Below, piece by piece: positions 27,496 through 36,756 of a DNA stretch of 64,000 nucleotides; position 1 is the stretch's first letter; the number at the start of each line of letters is the position of its first letter. The translations under genes and the position numbers were made by a program. Under the pieces are notes generated by a model, which made no database searches, was not told the origin of the DNA, and worked only from the letters and a program-made list of their open reading frames with translations. This DNA comes from Pseudomonas fluorescens (GTDB taxonomy: Bacteria; Pseudomonadota; Gammaproteobacteria; Pseudomonadales; Pseudomonadaceae), in assembly GCF_902497745.1 (NCBI RefSeq), contig NZ_CABVHJ010000010.1:160861-224860 (forward strand), in the 5' to 3' direction.

Positions 27496-28017
27496 ATGAC
27501 TCGTCTTCGTGCCATCTGCACCGCGGTTGCACTGGTTTGCGCCAGCGGCCAGGTGCTTGCCGATACCGCCAGCCACAACGCCAGTGCTGAAGCTTTCCTG
27601 ACCCTGGCGCACGCTGACAAGCTGGGCACTCCGGTGTACATGCAAGTGCAGCAAATGTTCGCTCAGCGTTTCGAACAGACCAAAGCCCCGCAAACCAAGA
27701 AAGCCGTCCTGGAAACCTACCAGGCCAAGGCTAACGCCGCGCTGGACCAGGCCATTGGCTGGAACAAGCTGAAGCCGGACATGGTCAAGCTCTACACCAC
27801 CAACTTCAGCGAATCCGAGCTGAAAGACCTGGTCGCGTTCTACCAGTCGCCACTGGGCAAGAAAGTCCTCGAAAAAATGCCGCAGCTGACCCAGCAATCG
27901 GCCCAGATGACCCAGGCCAAACTGGAAAGCGCCGTACCTGTCGTCAACAAGCTGCTCGACGACATGACCAAAGAGCTGGACCCGAAAGGCGCAGCTGCGC
28001 CGGCCAAGAAGAAGTAA
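27496..28017 (+). CDS. Exported DUF2059-domain protein
   Basis: 173 residues; ATG 27496 after AAAAGGAAACTCG. A signal peptide (MTRLRAICTAVALVCASGQVLA) is followed by an all-helical domain with KPDMVKLYTTNFSESELKDL and VAFYQSPLGKKVLEKMPQL, the hallmark of DUF2059. The C-terminus is Lys/Ala rich. Periplasmic, function unknown. Twelve bases separate it from bolA, so the two are likely co-transcribed. Confidence 0.9.
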   Translation: MTRLRAICTAVALVCASGQVLADTASHNASAEAFLTLAHADKLGTPVYMQVQQMFAQRFEQTKAPQTKKAVLETYQAKANAALDQAIGWNKLKPDMVKLYTTNFSESELKDLVAFYQSPLGKKVLEKMPQLTQQSAQMTQAKLESAVPVVNKLLDDMTKELDPKGAAAPAKKK

Positions 28018-28029
28018 GCGGAGTTCGTG

Positions 28030-28329
28030 ATGACCATGCAACAACGCATCGAATCGACGCTGGCGCTGCTTCAGCCCGAACATCTGCAAGTGCTGGATGA
28101 AAGCCACATGCACAGTCGCGGGTTGCAGACGCACTTCAAGGCCGTGGTGGTCAGCGCGCAGTTCGACGGCCTGAACCGGGTCAAGCGCCACCAGAAAGTC
28201 TACGGCACGCTCGGCGAGCTGATGGGCGAGTTCCATGCGTTGGCGCTGCACACCTACACCCCGCAGGAATGGGCAGAGATCGACGCCGCCCCGGCGTCGC
28301 CGACCTGTGCCGGCGGCAGCAAGCATTAA
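28030..28329 (+). CDS. bolA: BolA-family protein
   Basis: 99 residues from ATG 28030 (GTG 28027 and ATG 28036 are alternatives), with GGAG upstream. The BolA fold is evident: MQQRIESTLALLQPEHLQVLDES, HFKAVVVSAQFDGLNRVKRHQKVY (helix-turn-helix-like class II KH motif) and GEFHALALHTYTPQEW. BolA proteins work with monothiol glutaredoxins in Fe-S handling and can bind DNA; here only membership in the family is certain. Followed by an intrinsic terminator. Confidence 0.93.
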   Translation: MTMQQRIESTLALLQPEHLQVLDESHMHSRGLQTHFKAVVVSAQFDGLNRVKRHQKVYGTLGELMGEFHALALHTYTPQEWAEIDAAPASPTCAGGSKH

Positions 28330-28354
28330 GCTTCGGTTTTTTGCTAGAATCCGC

Positions 28355-28386
28355 AACGCGCCGCTCACCCGGCGCGTTTTTTTTTG
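28355..28386 (+). terminator. Intrinsic terminator after bolA
   Basis: AACGCGCCG-CTCAC-CCGGCGCGTT followed by nine T. The stem is almost all GC. Confidence 0.9.
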
Positions 28387-28431
28387 AATCCGGTTCACCC
28401 TTTGCGAGGGTAGCCACCTGGAGAAATACCC

Positions 28432-29373
28432 ATGACACAACCGATTGTCGTGGCGGCACTGTATAAGTTCGTCACCCTCGAAGATTACGTCAACCTGCGC
28501 GAGCCCCTGCTGCAAGCGATGGTCGACAACCAGATCAAAGGCACCCTGCTGATCGCCGAAGAAGGCATCAACGGCACGGTCTCCGGCAGCCGCGAAGGCA
28601 TCGACGGCCTGCTCGCCTGGCTGAAGAACGACCCACGCATGATCGACATTGATCACAAAGAGTCGTACTGCGACGAGCAGCCGTTCTACCGCACCAAAGT
28701 CAAACTGAAGAAAGAGATCGTCACCCTCGGTGTCGAAGGCGTCGACCCGAACAAAAAGGTCGGCACCTACGTTGATCCGCAAGACTGGAACGCGTTGATC
28801 AGCGACCCCGAAGTGCTGTTGATCGATACGCGCAACGATTACGAAGTGTCGATTGGCACCTTCGAAGGCGCCATCGATCCGAAAACCACCAGTTTTCGCG
28901 AATTCCCCGACTACATCAAAGAACACTTCGATCCGGCCGTGCACAAGAAAGTCGCGATGTTCTGCACTGGTGGCATTCGCTGCGAAAAAGCCTCGAGCTA
29001 CATGCTCGGTGAGGGCTTCGAAGAGGTTTACCACCTCAAGGGTGGCATCCTGAAGTACCTTGAAGAAGTGCCGCAGGAAGAAACCAAGTGGCAGGGCGAC
29101 TGCTTCGTGTTCGACAACCGCGTGACCGTGCGTCACGACCTCAGCGAAGGCGACTACGATCAATGTCATGCCTGCCGCACACCGGTCAGTGTTGAAGATC
29201 GCGCCTCCGAACATTACGTCGCCGGCATCAGTTGCCCGCATTGCTGGGACAAGCTGAGCGAGAAGACCCGGCGCAGCGCCATCGATCGGCAGAAGCAGAT
29301 CGAGCTGGCCAAGGCGCGCAACATGCCGCACCCGATCGGCTACAACTACAAGCAAGCATCCACCGAGGCTTAA
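28432..29373 (+). CDS. trhO: tRNA uridine(34) hydroxylase, rhodanese domain (TrhO/YceA)
   Basis: 313 residues from ATG 28432, preceded by CTGGAGAAATACCC. N-terminal YceA domain (ALYKFVTLEDYVNLREPL, GTLLIAEEGINGTVSG), then a rhodanese domain with the active-site loop MFCTGGIRCEKAS (Cys in CTGGIR), and a C-terminal zinc-finger-like region (CHACRTPV and CPHCWDKL). The enzyme uses O2 to form 5-hydroxyuridine at tRNA position 34. Two bases before the next ATG, so translation may be coupled to the downstream DsbA-like gene. Confidence 0.95.
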   Translation: MTQPIVVAALYKFVTLEDYVNLREPLLQAMVDNQIKGTLLIAEEGINGTVSGSREGIDGLLAWLKNDPRMIDIDHKESYCDEQPFYRTKVKLKKEIVTLGVEGVDPNKKVGTYVDPQDWNALISDPEVLLIDTRNDYEVSIGTFEGAIDPKTTSFREFPDYIKEHFDPAVHKKVAMFCTGGIRCEKASSYMLGEGFEEVYHLKGGILKYLEEVPQEETKWQGDCFVFDNRVTVRHDLSEGDYDQCHACRTPVSVEDRASEHYVAGISCPHCWDKLSEKTRRSAIDRQKQIELAKARNMPHPIGYNYKQASTEA

Positions 29374-29375
29374 CC

Positions 29376-30011
29376 ATGTCTGCACGCCTGCTCTATGTGA
29401 TGGATCCGATGTGTTCGTGGTGCTGGGGTTTCGCTCCGGTGGCCAAGGCATTGGTCGAGCAGGCGCAAGCAGCCGGGGTCGAGCTGCATCTGGTGGTCGG
29501 TGGTTTGCGCACTGGCAGTGGCTCGGCGCTGGAGCCGACCACGCGTCGCTACATTCTTGAACACTGGCAAGCGGTCACCGAGGCCACCGGCCAGGCGTTC
29601 AAGTTCGACGGTGCGTTGCCCGACGGTTTTGTCTATGACACTGAGCCTGCCTGCCGCGCAATCGTCACGGCGCGCAGTCTGGCGCCGGATTGTGCGTGGA
29701 CACTGGTCGGGCTGATCCAGCAGGCGTTTTACGCTGAAGGTCGCGATGTCACCCAGGCCAGCGTGCTGGTCGAGTTGGCAGAAAAGGCCGGCGTGCCGCG
29801 CATCGAATTCGCGGCGTTGTTCGATCATGCCGATCAACACAAAGCGACTCAGGCCGATTTCAGTTGGGTGCAGGATCTGGGCATCGCCGGTTTCCCGACC
29901 CTGCTGGCCGAGCGCAACGGCCAACTGGCGCTGCTGACCAACGGCTATCAACCGCTCAGCGAGCTGTCGCCATTGCTCGGCCGCTGGCTGGAACGCGCGG
30001 CCTGTGTCTGA
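29376..30011 (+). CDS. DsbA-family thioredoxin-fold protein
   Basis: 211 residues, ATG 29376. Starts SARLLYVMDPMCSWCWGF, with a CSWC redox motif at the first helix; later GFVYDTEPACRAIVTARSL and IAGFPTLLAERNG provide the cis-Pro of the thioredoxin fold (FPTLL). No signal peptide, so it is likely cytoplasmic, as in the FrnE/2-hydroxychromene-2-carboxylate isomerase-like branch. Its stop overlaps the next gene's GTG by 8 bases, which suggests coupling to the ABC transporter. Confidence 0.9.
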   Translation: MSARLLYVMDPMCSWCWGFAPVAKALVEQAQAAGVELHLVVGGLRTGSGSALEPTTRRYILEHWQAVTEATGQAFKFDGALPDGFVYDTEPACRAIVTARSLAPDCAWTLVGLIQQAFYAEGRDVTQASVLVELAEKAGVPRIEFAALFDHADQHKATQADFSWVQDLGIAGFPTLLAERNGQLALLTNGYQPLSELSPLLGRWLERAACV

Positions 30012-31830
30012 TCTGGCCGATGACACGCCAGCCGTAAAGCGTGTCGACCGGCTGAGCTGGGCAGAAGTCCGGCGACTGGCACTTACACACAAAAAATCCC
30101 TGTGGATCGCTAATGGCGTGGCCGTTCTGGCGACGCTGTGCAGCGTGCCGATTCCGTTGCTGCTGCCGTTACTGGTGGACGAAGTTCTGCTCGGCCACGG
30201 TGATTCCGCACTGAAGGTCATGAACCACATGCTGCCGGGCATGTGGCAACAAGCGGCGGGTTACATCGGCCTGATGCTGGTGGTCACCCTGACGTTGCGT
30301 TGCAGCGCCTTGTGTTTTGGCGTGTTGCAGGCGCGGCTGTTTGCGCGGCTGGCCAAGGACATCGTTTACCGCATCCGTGTGCGTCTGATTGAGCGGCTCA
30401 AGCGGATTTCCCTCGGCGAATACGAAAGCCTGGGCAGCGGCACAGTGACCACGCACCTGGTCACCGATCTGGATACCCTCGACAAATTCGTCGGCGAAAC
30501 CCTCAGCCGATTTCTGGTGGCGATGCTGACACTGGTCGGCACGGCGAGCATCCTGATGTGGATGCACTGGAAACTGGCGCTGCTGATTCTGCTATTCAAC
30601 CCGTTGGTGATCTACGCCACGGTGCAGTTGGGCAAGCGGGTCAAGCATCTGAAGAAACTCGAGAACGACAGCACCTCGCGTTTCACCCAGGCGTTGAGCG
30701 AAACCCTTGATGCGATTCAGGAAATCCGCGCCGGCAACCGTCAGGGCTTTTTCCTCGGGCGACTCGGGCTGCGCGCGCAGGAAGTGCGTAACTACGCGGT
30801 CAACTCGCAGTGGAAAACCGACGCTTCCAACCGCGCCAGCGGCTTGTTGTTTCAGTTCGGCATCGACATTTTCCGCGCGGCAGCGATGCTCACGGTGTTG
30901 TTCTCCGACTTGTCGATCGGCCAGATGCTCGCGGTGTTCAGTTATCTGTGGTTCATGATCGGCCCGGTCGAACAGCTGCTGAACCTGCAATACGCCTACT
31001 ACGCGGCGGGCGGAGCGCTGGCGCGGATCAACGAACTGTTGGCGCGCGCCGACGAGCCGCAGTATCCGGGGGGTGTCGACCCGTTCAAGGGCCGTGAGAC
31101 CGTCGGCATTCAGGTGCAAGGCCTGAGCTTCGGCTACGGCGATGAACTGGTCCTGGATCAATTGAATCTGTCGATCGCTCCCGGTGAGAAAGTCGCGATT
31201 GTCGGCGCCAGCGGCGGCGGTAAAAGCACCCTCGTACAGTTGCTGCTCGGGCTATATACACCACTGTCCGGGACCATCCGTTTCGGCGGCTCGAGCCAGC
31301 AGGAGATCGGTCTGGATACGGTGCGGGAAAACGTCGCCGTGGTGCTGCAACACCCGGCGTTGTTCAACGATACCGTGCGCGCCAACCTGACCATGGGCCG
31401 CACCCGCAGTGACGAAGCCTGCTGGCAGGCGCTGGAAATTGCTCAGCTCGAAACGACCATCCGCGCCTTGCCCAAGGGGCTGGACAGTATCGTCGGCCGC
31501 TCCGGCGTACGCCTTTCCGGCGGTCAGCGCCAGCGTCTGGCCATCGCGCGGATGATCCTCGCCGAGCCGAAAGTCGTCATCCTCGACGAAGCTACCTCGG
31601 CCCTCGACGCCGCCACCGAATACAACCTGCATCAGGCCATGGCGCGTTTCCTCAATGGCCGCACCACGCTGATCATCGCTCACCGACTGTCAGCGGTGAA
31701 GCAGGCTGATCGTGTGCTGGTGTTCGACGGTGGCCAGGTCGCCGAAGACGGCGATCATCAGCAGTTGATTGCCGATGGCGGCCTGTACGCCAAGCTCTAT
31801 GGTCACCTGCAGCAGATCCAGCGCCCTTGA
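30004..31830 (+). CDS. ABC transporter, fused permease and ATPase
   Basis: 608 residues starting at GTG 30004, eight bases before the stop of the previous gene. Six membrane helices in the first ~330 residues (e.g. NGVAVLATLCSVPIPLLLPL, QAAGYIGLMLVVTLTLRCS, FLVAMLTLVGTASILMWM) followed by the ATPase: Walker A IVGASGGGKSTL, Q-loop in VVLQHPALF, signature LSGGQRQRLAIARM, Walker B VVILDEATSALDAA and the switch HRLSAVKQ. MsbA/lipid-exporter-type topology; substrate unknown. Corresponds from memory to PA0860, upstream of rbdA. A half-transporter that should homodimerise. Confidence 0.95.
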   Translation: MSDLADDTPAVKRVDRLSWAEVRRLALTHKKSLWIANGVAVLATLCSVPIPLLLPLLVDEVLLGHGDSALKVMNHMLPGMWQQAAGYIGLMLVVTLTLRCSALCFGVLQARLFARLAKDIVYRIRVRLIERLKRISLGEYESLGSGTVTTHLVTDLDTLDKFVGETLSRFLVAMLTLVGTASILMWMHWKLALLILLFNPLVIYATVQLGKRVKHLKKLENDSTSRFTQALSETLDAIQEIRAGNRQGFFLGRLGLRAQEVRNYAVNSQWKTDASNRASGLLFQFGIDIFRAAAMLTVLFSDLSIGQMLAVFSYLWFMIGPVEQLLNLQYAYYAAGGALARINELLARADEPQYPGGVDPFKGRETVGIQVQGLSFGYGDELVLDQLNLSIAPGEKVAIVGASGGGKSTLVQLLLGLYTPLSGTIRFGGSSQQEIGLDTVRENVAVVLQHPALFNDTVRANLTMGRTRSDEACWQALEIAQLETTIRALPKGLDSIVGRSGVRLSGGQRQRLAIARMILAEPKVVILDEATSALDAATEYNLHQAMARFLNGRTTLIIAHRLSAVKQADRVLVFDGGQVAEDGDHQQLIADGGLYAKLYGHLQQIQRP

Positions 31831-32031
31831 GTTTCGTGCGGGTTTCTGTGCTTAGTGCTTGAATTGCATTGAGTAAAATCACCTGAAGCGCTTCAACAGG
31901 CCAGCCATTTGCGCAATCGACCTAGAGGACGGCAGAGCTGTCCCTTTGATATGTCGAAAATTAGCCTAGTCTGAGCTGTCAGGAGCGGGATTTTCCGGTG
32001 TTCATCTGGCAGTGCTTGCGCAAGGGATCTC

Positions 32032-34491
32032 ATGAAGCAAAAGCGGACTCTCGGAACGCCACGGTTGTTGGGCATCGTCTGGCCATTTATTGCCGTCGTG
32101 TTGTTTCAAGCGTTATTGGGGGGCGTGAGTCTCTACGTGCTGTCAGCCGTTCGCGGTTACGTCGCCGGCGAAAGCCTTTGGTCCAAAGGCCAGAAAGACG
32201 CGATCTACTACCTCAACCTGTACGCCGACAGCCGTGACGAGGCGATCTTCCATAAATATCAGGAGGCGATTGCCGTGCCGCAAGGCGGGCACCAGTTGCG
32301 CCTGGCGCTGGATCATCAGCCGCCGGATCTGACGGCGGCGCGTGAAGGTATTCTCAAGGGCGGCAACCATCCGGATGACGTCTCCAGCCTGATCTGGCTG
32401 TATCTCAACTTTCGTCATTTCAGTTACCTGGAAACCGCCATCGAGCGCTGGACGGTCGGGGATGCGTATCTGGTCGAGCTGGATGACGTGGCGCGGGAAA
32501 TGCACCGCAGTATTTCGCAGAACATTGCCGGCAGCGCCGATATTCAGCGCTGGAAGGCACGGATTTTTGCCATCAACGATGGCGTCACCCCGGCAGCGAA
32601 GGCTTTCAGCGATGCCTTGGGCGAAGGCTCGCGGATGATCATGCGTCTGCTGCTGTTGACCAACCTGGCCACGGCGCTGGGGCTGATCGTGCTGGCCTTG
32701 TGGCGTACATACAAACTGCTCAAGCAGCGCCACGCTTTTGCCGAGGCGCTGCAACTGGAGAAGGATCGGGCGCACGTCACGTTGCATTCAATCGGTGATG
32801 GCGTCATCACCACTGATGTCAGCGGCGCCATCGATTACATGAACCCTGCCGCTGAAGCCATGACCCACTGGAAGGCTGAACAAGCCGCCGGCCTGCCGCT
32901 GGCCGCACTGTTCAATTTGCTCGACGACAACGCTCAGGCCGAAGGCCTGACGCTGATCGAGCACATTCTCAGCGGCAAACTCAGTGGCGGCAGCGAGCAT
33001 TCGAAACTGATCCAGCGCCTCGATGGCACGACATTGTCGGTGACGCTGGTGGGTGCGCCGATCCGCAATGCCGGCAAGGTCAGCGGTACGGTGCTGGTGC
33101 TGCACGACATGACGCAGGAGCGGCAATACATCGCCAACCTGTCGTGGCAGGCAACCCATGACGCGCTGACCGGGCTGGCCAATCGTCGCGAGTTCGAATA
33201 TCGCCTGGAGCAGGCGTTGCACAACCTCACGCGCCATTCCGGGCGACATGCCTTGATGTTCCTCGACCTCGATCAATTCAAACTGGTCAATGACACCTGT
33301 GGTCACGCTGCGGGCGATGAGTTGTTGCGGCATATTTGCACGCTGCTGCAATCGGGACTGCGTGAGGGCGATACGCTGGCGCGGCTCGGCGGTGATGAGT
33401 TCGGCATTCTGCTGGAGAACTGCGCACCGGAGGCAGCGGAGAAAATTGCCGACGCACTGCGCCAGACCGTGCAGAATCTGCATTTTGTCTGGAAAGGGCG
33501 GCCCTTCCTGACCACGGTAAGCATCGGCCTTGTGCATGTTGCGCAGACGCCGACCACGCTCGAGGCCTCACTGCGCGCTGCCGACATGGCCTGCTACATG
33601 GCCAAGGAAAAGGGCCGCAACCGCGTCCAGGTCTACCACGCCGACGATTCCGAGCTGTCGCTGCGCTTTGGTGAAATGGCCTGGGTACAACGTCTGCACA
33701 TGGCGCTGGAAGAAGACCGCTTTTGTCTGTACGCCCAGGAAATAGCACCACTCAAGCCAAGTGACACCAAGGGCGGGCACATCGAAATTCTGTTGCGTCT
33801 GCACGACGAAGCGGGGCGAATGATTCTGCCTGACAGTTTCATTCCCGCGGCTGAACGTTATGGGCTGATGAGTCAGTTGGATCGTTGGGTAGTTCAGAAC
33901 GTATTCAAGGTTATTGCTCAATGTATTGCGCAAGAACATGAAGGTCCTTTAGCAATGTGTGCGATTAATCTGTCAGGCATTACTATAGGAGATGACGCGT
34001 TTTTGCACTTTCTGCGTGAGCAGTTTGTTAACTACGCAATACCGCCTGAAATGATTTGTTTTGAAATTACAGAAACCAGTGCAATTGCAAATCTCGGCAG
34101 TGCAATAAGATTTATTAATGAACTCAAAGGCTTAGGTTGCTATTTTTCGTTAGATGATTTTTGCGCCGGAATGTCTTCATTCGCTTATCTGAAACATTTG
34201 CCTGTAGACTTCCTGAAGATCGACGGGAGTTTCGTAAAGGATATGCTGGACGACCCGATTAACCGCGCAATGGTCGAAGTGATCAATCACATCGGGCATG
34301 TCATGGGTAAGCAGACAATTGCCGAGTTTGTTGAAACAACCCAGATCGAGCAGGCATTGCTTGAAATTGGTGTGGATTACGCTCAAGGGTATGTTATAGA
34401 ACGCCCACAGTTGTTTACCTGTGACAGTTTGCAAAGTCGGCCCGCCAGACCGCAACCGCTGTTATTCAAAGCGCCTGGCACGTTCCGTTGA
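32032..34491 (+). CDS. rbdA: PAS-GGDEF-EAL cyclic-di-GMP regulator, RbdA orthologue
   Basis: 819 residues, ATG 32032. Two membrane helices near the N-terminus (IVWPFIAVVLFQALLGGVSLYVL; MRLLLLTNLATALGLIVLAL at ~205-225) enclose a periplasmic sensor. A PAS domain (~240-360; GVITTDVSGAIDYMNPAAE), GGDEF domain (RLGGDEFGILLEN) and EAL domain follow. The EAL signature is EIL within HIEILLRLHDE, the SINLSG-like helix is CAINLSG, and FKIDGSFV-like is FLKIDGSFVKD, so phosphodiesterase activity seems intact. RbdA in P. aeruginosa degrades c-di-GMP and promotes biofilm dispersal; here the assignment rests on length, architecture and gene order. GC falls sharply from about 33890 to the end (see findings). 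Confidence 0.92.
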   Translation: MKQKRTLGTPRLLGIVWPFIAVVLFQALLGGVSLYVLSAVRGYVAGESLWSKGQKDAIYYLNLYADSRDEAIFHKYQEAIAVPQGGHQLRLALDHQPPDLTAAREGILKGGNHPDDVSSLIWLYLNFRHFSYLETAIERWTVGDAYLVELDDVAREMHRSISQNIAGSADIQRWKARIFAINDGVTPAAKAFSDALGEGSRMIMRLLLLTNLATALGLIVLALWRTYKLLKQRHAFAEALQLEKDRAHVTLHSIGDGVITTDVSGAIDYMNPAAEAMTHWKAEQAAGLPLAALFNLLDDNAQAEGLTLIEHILSGKLSGGSEHSKLIQRLDGTTLSVTLVGAPIRNAGKVSGTVLVLHDMTQERQYIANLSWQATHDALTGLANRREFEYRLEQALHNLTRHSGRHALMFLDLDQFKLVNDTCGHAAGDELLRHICTLLQSGLREGDTLARLGGDEFGILLENCAPEAAEKIADALRQTVQNLHFVWKGRPFLTTVSIGLVHVAQTPTTLEASLRAADMACYMAKEKGRNRVQVYHADDSELSLRFGEMAWVQRLHMALEEDRFCLYAQEIAPLKPSDTKGGHIEILLRLHDEAGRMILPDSFIPAAERYGLMSQLDRWVVQNVFKVIAQCIAQEHEGPLAMCAINLSGITIGDDAFLHFLREQFVNYAIPPEMICFEITETSAIANLGSAIRFINELKGLGCYFSLDDFCAGMSSFAYLKHLPVDFLKIDGSFVKDMLDDPINRAMVEVINHIGHVMGKQTIAEFVETTQIEQALLEIGVDYAQGYVIERPQLFTCDSLQSRPARPQPLLFKAPGTFR

Positions 34492-34537
34492 AGTCTCTTG
34501 CCGATCCTTACAATCACAAATCAAAAGGAGCCGAACA

Positions 34538-35332
34538 GTGATCGACACATTCAACCGAACCGGACCACTCATGGAAGCTGCAAGTTATCCAGGCTGGGCT
34601 CAACAGCTCATTCAGGACTGCAGCGAGAGCAAGCGCCGGGTTGTCGAACATGAACTTTATCTGCGCATGCGTGATAACAAGCTCAGCGCCAGAACCATGC
34701 GTCAGTACCTGATCGGGGGCTGGCCGGTGGTTGAGCAATTCGCGTTGTACATGGCGCAGAATCTCACCAAAACCAGGTTTGCCCGTCACCCGGGCGAAGA
34801 CATGGCGCGGCGCTGGCTGATGCGCAATATCCGCGTTGAACTCAATCACGCCGATTATTGGGTGCATTGGAGTCGTGCCCATGGCGTCAGTCTGGAAGAC
34901 CTGCAAGCCCAGCACGTGCCGCCCGAATTGCATGCCTTGAGTCATTGGTGCTGGCACACCAGTTCAGCCGATTCACTGATTGTGGCCATCGCGGCCACCA
35001 ACTACGCCATCGAAGGCGCGACCGGGGAGTGGTCGGCGCTGGTCTGCTCCACCGGCGTGTATGCCGCAGCGTTTCCCGAAGAGGATCGCAAGCGGGCGAT
35101 GAAGTGGCTGAAGATGCATGCCCAGTACGACGATGCCCATCCGTGGGAGGCGCTGGAAATCATCTGCACCCTGGCCGGGATGAACCCGAGCAAGGCCTTG
35201 CAGGCTGAGTTGCGACAAGCAATCTGCAAGAGCTACGACTACATGTACCTGTTTCTGGAGCGCTGCATGCAACTGGAGACCTCGGAACGCTTGTTGGTCA
35301 ACCGAGAGCGCAGGGCGGTAGTCGAGAGCTGA
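34538..35332 (+). CDS. TenA/PqqC-like heme-oxygenase-fold protein
   Basis: 264 residues from GTG 34538 after AAAAGGAGCCGAACA, which is clearly the ribosome-binding site. Helical PqqC/TenA-like pattern with metal-ligand candidates: ELNHADYWVHW, SHWCWHTSSADS, AIEGATGEWSALV and HAQYDDAHPWEALEII. Pseudomonas annotations often call this a TenA-family transcriptional regulator, but the fold belongs to the heme-oxygenase-like diiron superfamily. The conserved Glu/His/Asp residues suggest an enzyme or redox protein rather than a DNA-binding one. Substrate unknown. Confidence 0.8.
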   Translation: MIDTFNRTGPLMEAASYPGWAQQLIQDCSESKRRVVEHELYLRMRDNKLSARTMRQYLIGGWPVVEQFALYMAQNLTKTRFARHPGEDMARRWLMRNIRVELNHADYWVHWSRAHGVSLEDLQAQHVPPELHALSHWCWHTSSADSLIVAIAATNYAIEGATGEWSALVCSTGVYAAAFPEEDRKRAMKWLKMHAQYDDAHPWEALEIICTLAGMNPSKALQAELRQAICKSYDYMYLFLERCMQLETSERLLVNRERRAVVES

Positions 35333-35355
35333 TATTCGGCTTCACGCAAAACCAA

Positions 35356-35444
35356 TGTGGGAGCGAGCCTGCTCGCGAAGGGGTCATGTCAGTCAGCATT
35401 GCTTTGACTGATTCGACGCTTTCGCGAGCAAGCTCGCTCCCACA
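35356..35444. repeat. REPIN
   Basis: Here the pair is in the opposite order (TGTGGGAGCGAGC... first, then ...GCTCGCTCCCACA) with about 41 bases between them; between the convergent TenA-like and diguanylate cyclase genes. Confidence 0.9.
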
Positions 35445-35468
35445 CTGTCTTGTGTCGCCTGAAAGGCC

Positions 35469-36395
35469 TTAGCCCGCCATCGCCAGGCGGTTACGACCCT
35501 CGCGCTTGGCCACATACAACGCACTGTCAGCGCGGCGCAGCAAACTATCGGCTGATTCGCCCGGCAACAAGGTCGAGCAGCCCAGGCTCACAGTCAGTTC
35601 GATCAACTGCCCATCCGCATAGTATTCAGCTGCCTGCGTCGCATACCGCAGCCGTTCACCGACCATTGCGGCCGCATCCCGGCCGGTATTGGACAGCAGC
35701 ACCAGAAACTCTTCGCCACCGTAACGAAATACCATGTCGACGTTGCGCAACTGCGCCTTGATTGTCGCGGCGATGGCTTTAAGTACGTCATCGCCGGCGC
35801 TGTGGCCGTGGCTGTCGTTGACCCGTTTGAAGTGATCGATGTCGAGCATCAGCACCGAGAGCGGCTGCACATGCCGACGCGACATGTCGATCTCGCGCTG
35901 CAAGGTCTGCTCCATGGCGATGCGGTTACCGGCGCCGGTCAACGGATCACGCAGGGCGCTCTGCGTGGCGGCGCGGTAGAGCAGGGCATTGCGCATCGGG
36001 TACAGCAGCGACGACAACAGCGATTCAAGGTTGCCCTGATCCTGTTCGTTGAAGCGCTGGTTACGGCGGAATATCAGTTCGCCCATGTGCTCGCCTTCGT
36101 GGCTCAGGCTATAGCTGATCGAATGGTGACCGCGGGTACCGAATTCCAGGCGCAAATCACTGCCCTGGTGCACATAACTGAGCGCGTCCAGCGGCACGAG
36201 GCGCTGAACTTCGCGGAAAAACAGACCGAGGATGCGTTGCGGTTCAAGGCTGGTTTGCAGTTGCAGGCTCATTTGCTGGCGCAGTTGCGCCAGGCTGGCC
36301 GGTCGCTCCAGAAGGGGAGGCAGCTGACCAAAGCCCAGGCGTTGCAATTTGGCACTGTCAAAGTCAATTGCATTGGTCTGGGAGGGTGATTTCAT
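35469..36395 (-). CDS. Diguanylate cyclase (GAF-like + GGDEF)
   Basis: 308 residues, ATG 36395, with AAGGG upstream. The first ~140 residues look like a GAF-type sensor without membrane helices (FFREVQRLVPLDALSYVHQGS). The GGDEF domain has the canonical pieces: DPLTGAGNRIAMEQTL, SVLMLDIDHFKRVNDSHGHSAGD, and the active-site motif as GGEEF in FRYGGEEFLVLL. Predicted cytoplasmic synthase of c-di-GMP. It lies 3' to the TenA-like gene, convergent, and upstream on the other side of a 361-base gap is yciK. Confidence 0.93.
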   Translation of the reverse strand: MKSPSQTNAIDFDSAKLQRLGFGQLPPLLERPASLAQLRQQMSLQLQTSLEPQRILGLFFREVQRLVPLDALSYVHQGSDLRLEFGTRGHHSISYSLSHEGEHMGELIFRRNQRFNEQDQGNLESLLSSLLYPMRNALLYRAATQSALRDPLTGAGNRIAMEQTLQREIDMSRRHVQPLSVLMLDIDHFKRVNDSHGHSAGDDVLKAIAATIKAQLRNVDMVFRYGGEEFLVLLSNTGRDAAAMVGERLRYATQAAEYYADGQLIELTVSLGCSTLLPGESADSLLRRADSALYVAKREGRNRLAMAG

Positions 36396-36756
36396 ATGGC
36401 GTGAACCCTTAGCGGTAAGTCCGTCTTACAGGCTGGGTGAGAGCGGCTATGGGCTGCGCGTCATACTGATCCATCAGTCCCGTAGGACGTTTGGCGTAAG
36501 TTTAGTCTGCCGGATGACGATTAGTAAGCTATCGAAATCGGCTTCGCCCCATTGCCTTCACGCGGCTTGTTTTGAGAAAAGTTAGAGCGAAAGTCGTGCC
36601 ATTCGGTTCGGTTTTATTTAAACCGTTTGTAATCAATGGCTTGGCTTTTAAGGTGGGAGGTGGGTGCTGGAAATTTGACTGGATTGTGACGCTCTCGGGC
36701 GGCAAATGCATGCCGCGACAGGAATCTGCCGCGGCAACAATTGCGACGTATGGCAG
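36396..36756. other. 361-base intergenic region between yciK and the diguanylate cyclase
   Basis: Holds the promoter of the diguanylate cyclase (minus strand) and the 3' end of the yciK unit. The part 36580-36690 is AT-rich. A weak inverted repeat TGCCGCG/CGCGGCA (36711-36736) lies close to the yciK stop but lacks a T tract. No gene seen. Confidence 0.5.
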
